Origin: Bradyrhizobium sp. SRL28 | Lineage (GTDB): Bacteria; Pseudomonadota; Alphaproteobacteria; Rhizobiales; Xanthobacteraceae | Length of the DNA: 64,000 nt | Direction of reading: 5' to 3' | Assembly (NCBI RefSeq): GCF_018596315.1 | Contig: NZ_JAHEAG010000031.1 | Location: forward strand, 1-64,000 | The notes under the pieces: generated by a model | The model's database searches: none | The model's input: only the letters and a program-made list of their open reading frames with translations | Told to the model about the DNA's origin: nothing | In this document: positions 17,576-26,413 of the stretch, piece by piece | Numbering within the stretch: position 1 is the stretch's first letter | Layout of the letters: every line of letters starts with the position of its first letter | Translations under genes and position numbers: made by a program

Positions 17576-17615
17576 CAGGCGCTGCCCAACGGATGACTAC
17601 GCCAGTCGGGCACGG

Positions 17616-17831
17616 CTAAGGCACGTCTCCGTTCTGGCCCCCCCCGATGCTCTGCGGCTTGTTCAAGAAGTATTCGCGGTTGCCCAGCGCCTTCTCGGCA
17701 TACTGGGCGATGGCGACCGTGATGGCTTGGACGTGCTGGTAGCAGTAGCCTTCCCGCGTCGCTAACTGGCGGAGTTCAGCCAGCGCCTTGATGAAAGGGG
17801 GCGGGTCTGGATCGTCTTGAAAATGCTTCAC
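17616..17831 (-). CDS. Small conserved hypothetical protein, GTG start
   Basis: This 71-residue protein (VKHFQDDPDPPPFIKALAEL through REGYCYQHVQAITVAIAQYA and NREYFLNKPQSIGG) belongs to a short family I have seen repeatedly in bradyrhizobia, without known function. The start is GTG 17831, preceded by GGGAGG. The TGA of the upstream (broken) gene overlaps it in TGGTGA, so the pair was translationally coupled. Confidence 0.65.
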   Translation of the reverse strand: MKHFQDDPDPPPFIKALAELRQLATREGYCYQHVQAITVAIAQYAEKALGNREYFLNKPQSIGGGQNGDVP

Positions 17832-18077
17832 CACTGGCGGCCTCCCAGCACTCGGCCCTTTGGCTTGGGCAGTTCGGCCTTCAGTCGATCCCGTTGCGCA
17901 GAGGCTGTCGATCTTGTGGAGCATCCGCTGCAGCAGGGCCTCAGCCGAGGTCGTCGGTATGCCCGCTCTTTGTAGCTGCAGGATTCCTTCCACTGCCGAG
18001 CGACCTGCAGGCGCATGTGTTCGATTTCCGAACGGATGTGATCCAGTCCCAATGGCCAGCTCAGGGTGAGATGCCAT
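17828..18077 (-). pseudogene. Frameshifted coiled-coil hypothetical protein
   Basis: Reading from MASHPELAIG at 18077, protein sense jumps frame to LDHIRSEIEHMRLQVARQ, back to ILQLQRAGIPTTSAEALLQR, and again to QRDRLKAELPKPKGRVLGGR before the stop that overlaps the next GTG. Joined, these give an approximately 80-residue helical, coiled-coil-like protein. Three frameshifts leave it broken. Function unknown. Confidence 0.6.
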
Positions 18078-18607
18078 GAGAACAAAGCGAGAACTAATTG
18101 TCAACACGAGCCGTTCCGACAATCTTTCGAGAGGCCTATCCTACCCGGCTGGCCCGCGTTTCCCCCCGGTGTGGGGTGACAGAGCCTTTGAAGACGGAGG
18201 CCCGACCAGGGTTCAGCGTTGGTTCGCTCAGGGGCGGCAGGTGCCAGCCCAGCGAGCGCGGCGCAGCCGAGGCCAGCAGGGGTCTGCTGGAGTGCATGTC
18301 CTAGTAGGGTTCGGCACACGGTGCGGCGGATGCAAGATGCACCCTACCTTGTACCGAATAACTTCTGAGCAGCCGTCGCGACTACGTCCATTCTGCACCA
18401 TCAAGACGCTCAGAGCAGTCGCGATCACCCCAAATCCCGGGCGGCCGTTGTAATCAAACCATATCCTCCGAAGCCGCTGGGCTCATGGCTGTTATCCGCT
18501 GGTCGTACCGCAACGGTCACGACGCCGCGTGAACGCCGGAAACCTTCGTGCTTGCAGCCCGTTACGTTTGGGGGACGTACTGTCCCACCGTTGCGTTGGA
18601 GTTTGCC
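18078..18607. other. Gap upstream of the broken ku gene
   Basis: About 530 bp in which I see no gene and no EcfG-type promoter. Confidence 0.4.
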
Positions 18608-19638
18608 GTGCCCGCTTCCCGCGCCTTCTGGAAAGGCTACCTGAAGCTGTCCTTCGTTTCGTGTCCGGTCGCGCTTTACCCCGCGACTTCAGCGGCCGAG
18701 CGGGTCTCTTTCCGGCAAGTTAACCGGCATACCGGTCATCGCCTTAGGCACAAACTCGTGGATTCCGTCACTGGCGAGGCGGTGGAACGTCAACAAAGCG
18801 CGGGGCTACGAAGTTGGCGAAAATGAGTTTCTGCTAGTGGAGGATCGCGACCTTGAGCGGGCGCGCAGCGAGCGCTTGCCGCCCGGCGCCGTGGAACTTG
18901 CCGAGCCGCCCCCCGGCGCGAGTCCGCCGACAGTGCCCGCCGGGCTGCAGGACACGGAAGAAAATGGCCGCGATAATGAGGAGGCAGATGAGATTGTTCC
19001 CCGTCCGGAAAACACGCGAACGATCGAGATCGAGCGCTTTCTTCAGGCGGGCCAGATCGACGCCCGGTATTTCGAGAAGCCGTACTATGTCTTGCCGCGC
19101 GAAGAGATCGGACAGGAATCTTTTGCAGTCATCCGCGACGCCATGGCCCGCGAGGGTGTCATTGGCCTCGCCCGTGTCGTGTTGTCCTCCCGAGAGCGGC
19201 CGTTCTTGATCGAGCCCATGGACAGGGGCCTTCGCGGTGTGACGCTGCGTTTTTCGAATGAAGTGCGCAGCGCAGAACATTATTTCAGCGAGATTCCGCA
19301 GATGAAGCTTCCGACCGAGATGATGAAGCTTGCCCAACACATAATCAGGACGAAGTCGGCGGAGTTCGATCCATCTATGCTTGAAGATCATTACCGCACC
19401 GCGCTTGTTCGCATCCTGCGCAAAAAGCATGCGACGCGGCCCACGCATGGGCCTGCGGTCAAGCCGTCGCAGGAGAACGTCATCAAATCTCATGGACGCG
19501 CTCCGGCGCAGCATCGCCGCCGAGCGTCCGGCGAAGCCCTCGCCCAAGCGGGGAGGTGCAAAAGGTTCGGCACGCATCCCGCACGGGCGCGCGGAGCAGG
19601 GTAGTTCCCCCCGCCTACGGGGCCCACCGATCTCGTAA
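18608..19638 (+). pseudogene. ku: Ku protein gene with two frameshifts
   Basis: The Ku core is recognisable: AFWKGYLKLSFVSCPVALYP and RVSFRQVNRHTGHRLRHKLV, then in the second frame ENTRTIEIERFLQAGQIDAR, YFEKPYYVLP and SFAVIRDAMAREGVIGLARV. A C-terminal LMDALRRSIAAERPAKPSPK lies in a third register. Frame changes fall near 18793 and near 19485, the latter consistent with an extra A in CATCAAATCT. The probable start is GTG 18608. An unusual acidic, Pro-rich insert (about residues 85-125) distinguishes it from the two intact copies. Intact, it would bind DNA ends as a dimer and recruit ligase. Confidence 0.82.
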
Positions 19639-19819
19639 GGCTCACCCTACTGCTTCGTCTGCAAGTCCGTCAGAGATCCGACGCGCGTTGTATGCAGTAC
19701 CGATGGAAATCTCCGACGTTAGATCAGGGTCGAGCGCAAAATTAACTAGCTATTGCCGCCCTTTGCGCCCACCGTGGCCCATCACCGAATTCGCCCTCAG
19801 GTATTGGTGACAGAGAGAG

Positions 19820-20114
19820 TTGAAGCTCCCGCCTGGTTTTGTGCTGGAGCTAATGTGCCCGCTGAAAATCACCTTTTGGCAGCGCAATGACATCGGTCTC
19901 ATCTTCACCGACATCGATATGCCGGGTTCAATGGACGGATTGAAGCTCTCCCACTTCGTGAGAGGTCGTTGGCCGCCGATCAAAATCATCGCCACGTCAG
20001 GTCACGCGAAGATCACGGAGAACGACTTGCCCGAAGGCGTCCCGCTTTATGCCCAAACCGTATAATCCAACCGAGATCGCCAACGCGATTCATGAGCTAA
20101 TATCAGCCGCGTGA
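19820..20114 (+). pseudogene. Truncated and frameshifted response regulator
   Basis: LIFTDIDMPGSMDGLKLSHF, RGRWPPIKIIATSGHAKI and NDLPEGVPLYA are the distal half of a receiver domain close to the one at 14208-14582. The first half is missing. The conserved Lys-Pro-Tyr continues in another frame (FMPKPYNPTEIANAIHELIS) up to a TGA at 20112-20114. Confidence 0.7.
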
Positions 20115-20302
20115 AGTGCGCCGCGCACGGTGACGAGGTTCATGCCCTCGTTGCCGGCGTCTTTTCTGGCACATCGCGTCATTCCGCTGCGATGCGGAAT
20201 TTGGTCGTGATCGGCGCATAGCAGACATGGATCATGTCCAACAAAACGCTGCGCAAGCGGTTGAAGCTGCTGATCGTAAGACGCAGCCTTAGGATTGCGC
20301 AC

Positions 20303-20392
20303 AGGGGCATCTGGGTCGAGCCGGAGTTGCTAGTCGAGATTGAATACCGTGCGAAATAGGCAGAGGGCAAGGTGCGGCACCATTTTCATCCG
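20303..20392 (+). pseudogene. ligD: Fragment of a LigD-type ligase domain
   Basis: RGIWVEPELLVEIEYRAK, an in-frame TAG, then AEGKVRHHF corresponds to the end of the OB part of an ATP-dependent ligase domain (W-V-x-P-x-L-V-x-E-V-x-F ... G-x-x-R-H-x-x-F). About 30 codons remain. Lying 0.7 kb after the broken ku gene, it suggests a lost ku-ligD locus. Confidence 0.6.
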
Positions 20393-20529
20393 AGAAGTAT
20401 GAACTGGGCCACGTTGTCCGAAACACTGCCATCGCGATTGGCCTCACATTCGTCACGGCAGTTGGCGTCTACCTTTCTCCAGTCTGTGTTATAGGCGTAA
20501 GCGTGCGCTGCGAGGCTGCTTGGCTTTTA

Positions 20530-20820
20530 TCATTGCCTTTCGGTGGGAGCGACCGCGGGCGGCGGTGACAGTTCTTCAGCGGGCGCAACCCCCCTAAGTT
20601 CTGATGCACTAACACAGTCGCCCGCCCAAATCTTGGTACCTCTGACCGTTCCTACCAGTTTGCATCCCATTGGCGTGCTCGGCCGCGCTTGAACAATCGG
20701 CTTTCCTCGGACGGTCGGTTTCTTTGCCGGAGGAGCACCTTGAGCGACAGCGGCGCTACCAACCGAGATTAGTGCCAACGCTAAAGCGGCTATTGCAGCA
20801 GTACTTTTGCTCACCGTCAT
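20530..20820 (-). CDS. Small exported hypothetical protein
   Basis: This 96-residue protein has a clear signal peptide (MTVSKSTAAIAALALALISV to about AVAQGA), then a Pro/Lys-rich segment and a short domain with two Cys (MGCKLVGTVRGTKIWAGDCV) that could form a disulfide. The tail is Pro-rich. Its ATG overlaps the upstream stop (ATGA), so it is coupled to the gene at 20817-21017. Function unknown. Confidence 0.7.
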   Translation of the reverse strand: MTVSKSTAAIAALALALISVGSAAVAQGAPPAKKPTVRGKPIVQARPSTPMGCKLVGTVRGTKIWAGDCVSASELRGVAPAEELSPPPAVAPTERQ

Positions 20821-21017
20821 TGATCTTCTCCGCCTAAATCCTGCTTGAGGCGTTGCTTCTGGATAGCGCGCTCGATGGCTTTTTTCGCGTTATCAATCGC
20901 CTCGTCCCGCGTGCTGCCATACCCGGATATCTTGGTCCCGCAGACAGTCGCGGCCCACTTCCACTGGTGGCGTACAATGCCCTGCACAACGGAGTATTCG
21001 ATCCCGTGATATAGCAT
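20817..21017 (-). CDS. Small hypothetical protein
   Basis: This 66-residue protein starts MLYHGIEYSVVQGIVRHQWK and ends in a basic helix (KKAIERAIQKQRLKQD). The pattern Y-x-V-x-Q-G-I-x-x-x-W-K-W followed by G-x-G-x-T-x-x-E-A-I resembles short DUF-type proteins with a small beta-sheet and one helix. The longer frame up to 21173 has no supporting features. It is coupled to the exported protein downstream. Confidence 0.55.
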   Translation of the reverse strand: MLYHGIEYSVVQGIVRHQWKWAATVCGTKISGYGSTRDEAIDNAKKAIERAIQKQRLKQDLGGEDQ

Positions 21018-21427
21018 CGCGATTGCCTTTGTGTGTCGTCGCCTTTGTAGACACTCCTGGCGAGCGAGATTGAACACACGGCCCCGCGCCCTCTCGGGGC
21101 ATGAGGGTTGAGGCGGGCGCGTGCGACTGTGTGCAAACGAAACAATCCTACGGAGACAGTTGTTCCCAAACACCGGTAGCGTCGCCGATGACCAGAGCGT
21201 TGCCTGCTGGGCTAGCCCCTAAGAGGCGGCGGCCTTATTTCGTTACGTACGGATGGGTAGCGATCATTGCCTCAATGTCGCCGGGTAAGTTGTGTAGATC
21301 GCACTGCAACACGGGCCCGTTAGGCTGAAACACATTTTTGGCGGCTATCGTTTACAATTGTCGGACACCGGACAGACACAAGTGTTGGAGCAATATTTTT
21401 GGCCGGGCGGAGAAAGGAAGATCACAA
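21018..21427. other. Gap, nothing recognised
   Basis: About 410 bp without a supported gene. It must contain the promoter of the minus-strand pair at 20530-21017. Confidence 0.4.
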
Positions 21428-21705
21428 ATGATCGCCGAGCACTTCGATCGCCGGACCATGGCAAATATGGAAGTCGCCTTGAGCGGGCGTGTTTACTTCT
21501 TCCGACTGGCAGCAAAAAACACCGGACCCGTAGGATCATCGCCAACAAAATAATCGAATGTGCCAACCGTGGTGACACAACCCTGAGCAGGCTAACTGAA
21601 GCCGGATATGCCGCTGCGATGCAATTGACGACTACTTCTGGGCAACTTAGCAACTCCGTCAAGGAAGAGGTCGGCCACTCAGCCGGCCCTTACCGAGGGG
21701 TTTGA
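21428..21705 (+). pseudogene. Frameshifted small hypothetical protein
   Basis: MIAEHFDRRTMANMEVAL runs in one frame and the continuation ERACLLLPTGSKKHRTRRII, IANKIIECANRGDTTLSRLT and EAGYAAAMQL in the next; a one-base loss near 21475 explains it. Joined, it is a helical protein of about 75-90 residues like short proteins common in rhizobia. Function unknown. Confidence 0.6.
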
Positions 21706-21766
21706 CCCAGATCAATGGTCGGCCGACCCCTTGGGGACCAAATAAGTCTAGGGACTGGAAACGGAT

Positions 21767-22135
21767 ATGGTGGCGCAGCGGACAGTCGTGGTCGTGGTTG
21801 ATGACGATCCGGGCCTTCTGAAGAGCGTGGCGCGGCTGTTAGCGCACCACGGCATCGAGAGCCGGACGTTCGCCTCGGCCGAGGCGCTGCTTGCGAGCGA
21901 CAACGTGCAGACGGCAACCTGCTTGCTCCTTTACATTCACCTCGGGGGAATTTCGGGAATTGATCTGCGGCGCCGGCTTGCGGCATCAGGATCGAAGTGG
22001 CCCGTCATCTTCATGACGGCGAACGACGACGAGGCGACGCGCAATGAAGCGATGGACGCCGGGTGCATCGCTTATTTGCGCAAGCCGTTCACAGGGAATG
22101 TCTTGCTGGATGTCATCTCGAAAGCTGCGGCTTAG
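21767..22135 (+). CDS. FixJ-like receiver protein lacking the phosphoacceptor Asp
   Basis: This 122-residue receiver has the acidic triplet (VVVVDDDPGLL), the Thr (IFMTAN) and the Lys (YLRKPF), but position 56 is Tyr (CLLLYIHLGGISGIDL), where the family has Asp. One base change, GAC to TAC at 21932, would do this. It cannot be phosphorylated in the normal way. There is no output domain. It is either an atypical receiver or a decaying gene. Confidence 0.88.
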   Translation: MVAQRTVVVVVDDDPGLLKSVARLLAHHGIESRTFASAEALLASDNVQTATCLLLYIHLGGISGIDLRRRLAASGSKWPVIFMTANDDEATRNEAMDAGCIAYLRKPFTGNVLLDVISKAAA

Positions 22136-23026
22136 TCAGCAGCCATAGCCTATTTGATCAGCCACCACCAGAACGACCCTATTGCCGTGGTGAGAGTAGA
22201 TATTCCTAGCGCCGTCGCAATCAACTTCGCTAACTCCCAATACGACACCGCAATTTCCTGTCGGCCCGATGCCGCTGTACATCATCGGGGAGCCAAGGTT
22301 GTGACACCACTGCTGGAGATGCATGGGCCTATGCGCTTTGCCCCGAGCCGCCCCCGCTCGAAGCTTCGCCGCCTCGATCGTTTGCGCGGTGCCGCAGCAC
22401 ATTCCGTTTAATCGTGATGGTGCGGCAACGCGCTATGTCCGCCAAGTGCCACCATCACACCTTAGTCCGCCTTAGATGCTCGCTCACGTGGGCTGAATGC
22501 TGGAATGTGAGTGACCAGAATGGCTGCCCGCTCCACTGTCGCCGTTACGCAGATGGACATATGAGTAAGGAGCGCAGAGTAACATCAGGAAGAGCGCTCT
22601 ATTAGCTTTGTATCTGGCAGAGGCTCGGCGACTTTCGGCACCTCGCATAACGACGCGCCCTTCGGCCGTACAAACGCTCCATCTCCATACACGACCACGC
22701 TTTTGCAACAGAGTTTCAAAGATAGGCAATTGATGCGGTGGCATTCCGGCCCTTCCATTTGTTCATCTACAGTAAGTCGGCAGAACTGGCTTTAGGTTCA
22801 AGCATTTAAGCACAATAAGCCAGGGGACGACGGCACGCGAAGTCCTATTCCGCACCGGGAACTGTTACGGAAAAACAATTTGAACCTTAAAGTAATAACG
22901 TATAACTTGAGGCTCCCGGTGAAACGCCGCTGCATTCTCAGTTTCATTGTGAGATTCAAGCCATCCAAAGCTTGAGGCGAGAGTTCGCTTCGCTTGTGTT
23001 TGCAAATCCGGCGCTGGAAAACATAC
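22136..23026. other. Long gap, no gene supported
   Basis: About 890 bp. Short frames on both strands (for example 22136-22402 minus) have no recognisable family or good start. The DNA is less GC-rich than its surroundings, suggesting degraded sequence. Confidence 0.4.
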
Positions 23027-23635
23027 ATGTCGTTCAGATCTAATCGCATCGCGCTATTCATCGACGGCGCGAACTTACACGCAACCGCGAAGACGCTTGG
23101 CTTCGATATCGACTACAAGCGCCTCCTCAAAGAATTTGAAGGTCGCGGTCCTGTGCTGCGCGCGTTCTACTACACGGCAATCATTGAAGATCAGGAGTAT
23201 TCTTCGGTCCGCCCGTTGACAGATTGGCTCAATTACAATGGCTACACCGTAGTCACGCGGGCGGCGAAGGAGTTCATCGACGCCGGCGGCCGCCGCAAGG
23301 TTAAAGGAAGTATCCACATCGAACTGGCCGTGGATGCCATGTATCTCGCCGATCAAATCGACCAGATGGTTCTGTTCTCCGGCGACGGAGATTTCCGCTC
23401 CCTTGTCGAGGCAGTGCAGCGTCGCGGCGTCCGCGTTACGGTGATCTCCACGATATCGAGCCAGCCACCGATGATCGCCGACGAACTGCGGCGCCAGGCC
23501 GACGTCTTCACGGATCTCGTGGAGTTGCAGTCAAGCTTCGCCCGCGACCCGTCCGCGCGGCCCGCGCGAGCCGCATCCTCCAGCGCCGCGGTTCCTGCAG
23601 TCCGCGTCGCTAAGGTTTCCCCGAGCAAGCGATAG
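23027..23635 (+). CDS. NYN-domain (LabA/DUF88) protein
   Basis: This 202-residue PIN-like protein carries the NYN motifs IALFIDGANLHATAKTLGFD, the ELAVDAMYLADQ helix and the VLFSGDGDFRSLVEAVQRRG signature. These Asp residues form the metal site of presumed ribonucleases. At residue 97 a His stands where the K-G-x-D-V/I motif usually has Asp (VKGSIHIELAVD). The C-terminal 30 residues are Ala/Pro-rich and basic. I chose the ATG at 23027; the start at 22994 adds 11 unconserved residues. It stands alone. Confidence 0.88.
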   Translation: MSFRSNRIALFIDGANLHATAKTLGFDIDYKRLLKEFEGRGPVLRAFYYTAIIEDQEYSSVRPLTDWLNYNGYTVVTRAAKEFIDAGGRRKVKGSIHIELAVDAMYLADQIDQMVLFSGDGDFRSLVEAVQRRGVRVTVISTISSQPPMIADELRRQADVFTDLVELQSSFARDPSARPARAASSSAAVPAVRVAKVSPSKR

Positions 23636-23823
23636 GACGGCAAATCTCGGGTCATTTGCGGGCATGTTACCCGATCGTGTATCAAATATTAACCGCCGAC
23701 CTATAATCTCTGTTCATCGTGGTCCGATCCGAAAAGGCGCACCGCGCGAGCATTGCATAGTGATAATCCGTCGCATCGTTGGCGGCCCCGTCGTCATTCA
23801 TTTTAGCTCGACGATTTGACTAG

Positions 23824-24123
23824 ATGGAACAGCGTAAGGCACATCGTGTCGTATTCGAGCGTGGGTTCGCCGCGAACATGATGGCGATCGACGGTACGTG
23901 GCAGCGTCCGTGTACAGTGCAGGATGTATCGGAAACTGGGGCTAGACTTACCGTTGACGGTTCGATCGAAGGTCTTCCCCTGAAGGAGTTTTTCCTTGTG
24001 CTTTCGACAATGGGGAAAGCATACCGGCGTTGCCAACTTGCTTGGGTCAACGGCGATCAGGTGGGCGTCCGCTTCATCAAAGCGGCCGACATAAAGAAGA
24101 AGTCGCAGCAGACGGTGCCTTAA
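23824..24123 (+). CDS. PilZ-domain protein
   Basis: This 99-residue single PilZ domain has an N-terminal RKAHRVVFERG (the R-x-x-x-R site used for cyclic di-GMP), then VQDVSETGARLTVDG, matching the D-x-S-x-x-G-A motif, and strand QLAWVNGDQVGVRFI near the end. Such small alphaproteobacterial PilZ proteins may bind c-di-GMP or act as adaptors. The site looks complete. No neighbours suggest a pathway. Confidence 0.85.
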   Translation: MEQRKAHRVVFERGFAANMMAIDGTWQRPCTVQDVSETGARLTVDGSIEGLPLKEFFLVLSTMGKAYRRCQLAWVNGDQVGVRFIKAADIKKKSQQTVP

Positions 24124-24277
24124 ACTCCGGCACAGCAAGCAGTCGGCTTCGCATCATAGGCTCAAGATGGCACGCTTTGAGCAAAAAGACCGTTCCTCGG
24201 TGCAATTGGAGCGCCAAGCAGCACCGTGCGAGATTTTCCGTCTGGTCCAGCCCCGTGGCGTTGGGCAAGCATCAACC

Positions 24278-24517
24278 ATGATTTTCCACGTGCATGCCCA
24301 CGTTGACGATCACATGTTCAAAGCTACCGCCAAAACGGCTAGGGACGCTTTTGCAAAAGCGATCGAATGGCATGTCGTCGGGCGGCTAACAGACATCTCG
24401 ATCAGCGATGGCAATAGAACCTATTCGATCGCCGAGTTTGCATCGGTAATGGCACTGGCAGAAATAGCGAACACCGAAGCTTCAGCCGAGCAAGACGGCC
24501 CAGAAGCGAACAGATGA
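24278..24517 (+). CDS. Small hypothetical protein
   Basis: This 79-residue protein starts MIFHVHAHVDDHMFKATAKT, continues with a helix (RDAFAKAIEWHVVGRLTDIS) and ends in an acidic tail. The His-rich start could be functional, but I recognise no family. A longer frame from 24167 exists; the ribosome binding site does not decide. Confidence 0.5.
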   Translation: MIFHVHAHVDDHMFKATAKTARDAFAKAIEWHVVGRLTDISISDGNRTYSIAEFASVMALAEIANTEASAEQDGPEANR

Positions 24518-24614
24518 GCGGGGGACAGTGCCACTCGCAATCGTTGAGTAGCCAAATTGCCGAGCGTTTGACGGCAAGATGGCTTTCATCACGAAGTGGC
24601 GGCCAAAAGACAAA

Positions 24615-24641
24615 GCCCCCGGAGATGATCTCTCCGGGGGC
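24615..24641. terminator. Strong GC hairpin
   Basis: GCCCCCGGAGA pairs with TCTCCGGGGGC over 11 bp around a 5-nt loop. No T-run follows on the plus strand, and the minus-strand side ends TTTGTC. It lies between the plus-strand hypothetical gene and the convergent peptidase operon, so it probably ends transcription from one or both sides. Confidence 0.55.
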
Positions 24642-24733
24642 CTCTATGCTAGGATTGGGTCATCCGCCAATTCACCGACGCTCCTCTCGACATCTCGCCA
24701 TCTGATCGTGTGCAACATGTGGCAGCGCGTGCG

Positions 24734-24919
24734 TCACTCGCGTGATTTTATCTCTGTCAAGAAGGTCCGAGCGGACAACTCACATCTCTTCCAATCGGCC
24801 CGCCGCGCGAGTTCAATCGCCCGGGCTTTTCGGGTCTGCACATCCGAAATCAGCTCATCAACCTCAGCACGATTCAATGTCCGTTTTACGCGCAACAGGA
24901 TAGACAGCGCCATCACCAC
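24734..24919 (-). CDS. Small helical hypothetical protein
   Basis: This 61-residue helical protein (LNRAEVDELISDVQTRKARA) starts 7 nt after the stop of the peptidase-domain gene on the same strand and is probably the last gene of its operon. Function unknown. Confidence 0.5.
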   Translation of the reverse strand: MVMALSILLRVKRTLNRAEVDELISDVQTRKARAIELARRADWKRCELSARTFLTEIKSRE

Positions 24920-24925
24920 ATCGCC

Positions 24926-25540
24926 TTAGGGCATCAACAAGTCACGTGCGGCAACGTCGCAATGCGCGATGAACGTCTCGACGGCTTCATCAGAAGAGCC
25001 GATCAGGAAAGCCAGTTCGCGTGCCTGCCGAAGATCATCGACCGGCTCTACTGGTTTGCCGTCCAGCAGGATGCGCTCCGCGGCCCGGCCAGCTAGAAAT
25101 TCTATGCATTGATCGCGTACGTGTCCGAAGATGTCGAAGACGCCGCGGCGATCCTCACCCGGTTCGGGCATCAAGGGCGCCAGTGCTTCGCGAACGTCGG
25201 AGGCGTCTCCGCGACCTTGCGCGAACGCTTCCTTGTACCCGACCCCCCAACATAGGCCATCAGCGCTGCCGTCGGCGCTGGGGTTCACGGTCACGCCTCC
25301 TACCTGAGGTCCGAGCGCCCGCGCGGCCACAGCGTGACCGGCTTCGTGAATGGCGATCCGAACGTCTTCGTCCCGCGACCGGCCCGGTACTGGAGACCAA
25401 TCATCATCGTCTACATCAACCTCTGGCGGGCGGCCGCTGGCGTTGTCGGCACCAACTCCAACTTCGTCAGCGGTCGCCGCTCCGGCGGAAGAGGCCGCAG
25501 GTTGTGCGTTGCCTTCGTCCGGCGGGACTTTCTCAGTCAT
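24926..25540 (-). CDS. FtsH-like M41 peptidase-domain protein without ATPase
   Basis: This 204-residue protein has a disordered acidic N-terminus (residues 1-55), then the zinc motif HEAGH at residues 65-69 (RIAIHEAGHAVAARALG) followed by VGGVTVNPSADGSADG. It ends with helices containing LAGRAAERILLDGKPVEPVD and a DDLRQARELAF segment, whose Asp could be the third zinc ligand as in FtsH. The AAA ATPase and membrane segments of FtsH are absent. It is probably a soluble M41-type zinc peptidase or a regulator. Its start overlaps the upstream gene by 8 nt. Confidence 0.8.
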   Translation of the reverse strand: MTEKVPPDEGNAQPAASSAGAATADEVGVGADNASGRPPEVDVDDDDWSPVPGRSRDEDVRIAIHEAGHAVAARALGPQVGGVTVNPSADGSADGLCWGVGYKEAFAQGRGDASDVREALAPLMPEPGEDRRGVFDIFGHVRDQCIEFLAGRAAERILLDGKPVEPVDDLRQARELAFLIGSSDEAVETFIAHCDVAARDLLMP

Positions 25541-25751
25541 GATTAAACTTCCTCATGCGGCGTAGCATGCGCTCACGGCATGCCATGCGGGCACGGATAG
25601 CTGGGACAGAACGATTTTCGCCTCGTGCCTCAGGTGCCGCCATCATGCTGGCGATGAAGTCGGGCATTCGACCATCGACGCTGACGTACCCATCGAGACG
25701 AGATACGATCGCATGCGGCTGCCAACCCGGAGGGCCGATTTTCGTGCTCAT
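25533..25751 (-). CDS. Small hypothetical protein, peptidase operon
   Basis: This 72-residue protein (MSTKIGPPGWQPHAIVSRLD, ending in a basic helix ARMACRERMLRRMRKF) overlaps the peptidase start by 8 nt and the preceding frame by 4, so it is probably cotranscribed. A substrate or partner of the peptidase is possible but unproven. Confidence 0.5.
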   Translation of the reverse strand: MSTKIGPPGWQPHAIVSRLDGYVSVDGRMPDFIASMMAAPEARGENRSVPAIRARMACRERMLRRMRKFNHD

Positions 25752-25855
25752 AGTCTTGGCACCTCAATTTCGAGCTTGCGGCTTTCTGCGGAGCGATCGA
25801 TGACCTTAAAATCAGCCGCCGCCAGAGGATTGCTCTCGATGTTGACGGTGGGCAT
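25748..25855 (-). CDS. Possible short first frame of the peptidase operon
   Basis: A 35-residue frame MPTVNIESNPLAAADFKVID ends with an ATGA overlap to the next gene. The coupling supports it and the residues look protein-like, but its start is uncertain: an in-frame extension upstream would run into the antisense of the Nudix remnant. Confidence 0.35.
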   Translation of the reverse strand: MPTVNIESNPLAAADFKVIDRSAESRKLEIEVPRL

Positions 25856-25887
25856 CACGGCGCCGTCTGCATCGAGATCGATAATAT

Positions 25888-26327
25888 CCGGGCAAACAGA
25901 GTGCAGGTCTTTTGCTTTACCAGCATTCCGACGACGGCATCGAAGTTCTGCTCGTAACGAGGACCTTGCATCGTGGTCGATTCCAAAAGGCCTGATTGCT
26001 GAGGGAGGGTCGCCGCTCGCCGCCGCAAAGCGGGAGTTTGCGGAAGAGACGGGCCATAGGCCGCGCGGCAAAGCGCGGCCGCTCGGCGAGGCAAAGCAGC
26101 CTGGAGGGAAGATTGTTCACGTATGGGCCGTCGAAGGCGACTGGGAGGCCGCTCGCCTTAAGAGCAATATGTTCGAGTTGGAATGGCCGCCCAGATCCGG
26201 CCGACGTCAGAAGTTTCCTGAACTTGACCGCGCCGAATGGTTTGGCATCAACGTGGCGCATGCGAAGATTTTGAAAGGGCAAGCGGTTTTTCTCGACCGC
26301 CTCCTGTCCGCAATCGTTAACGGTTAG
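25888..26327 (+). pseudogene. Nudix hydrolase gene with internal deletion
   Basis: The N-terminal strand (KQSAGLLLYQHSDDGIEVLL) lies in one frame. The rest, from NEDLASWSIPKGLIAEGG through SPLAAAKREFAEETGHRPRG and on to LDRAEWF, lies in another. Some seven or eight codons normally between them (the HPGGP loop) are missing and no start codon remains upstream of KQSAG. In the Nudix box the first Glu is replaced by Gly, while REFAEETG is intact. Members hydrolyse nucleoside-diphosphate compounds; this copy is unlikely to work. Confidence 0.7.
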
Positions 26328-26413
26328 ATTGTGCGCGGAGCATTTTCAAGCCTGCTCGGGCAGATAAACAGGAGCAAGCCCATGGCCTATCGGTTGACTG
26401 GAATTCCGTCGTC

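Noticed and set aside
22136..22402. 88-codon minus-strand frame after the Tyr-receiver gene
   Set aside because: No ribosome binding site, unusual Cys/Gly/His composition and no family resemblance.
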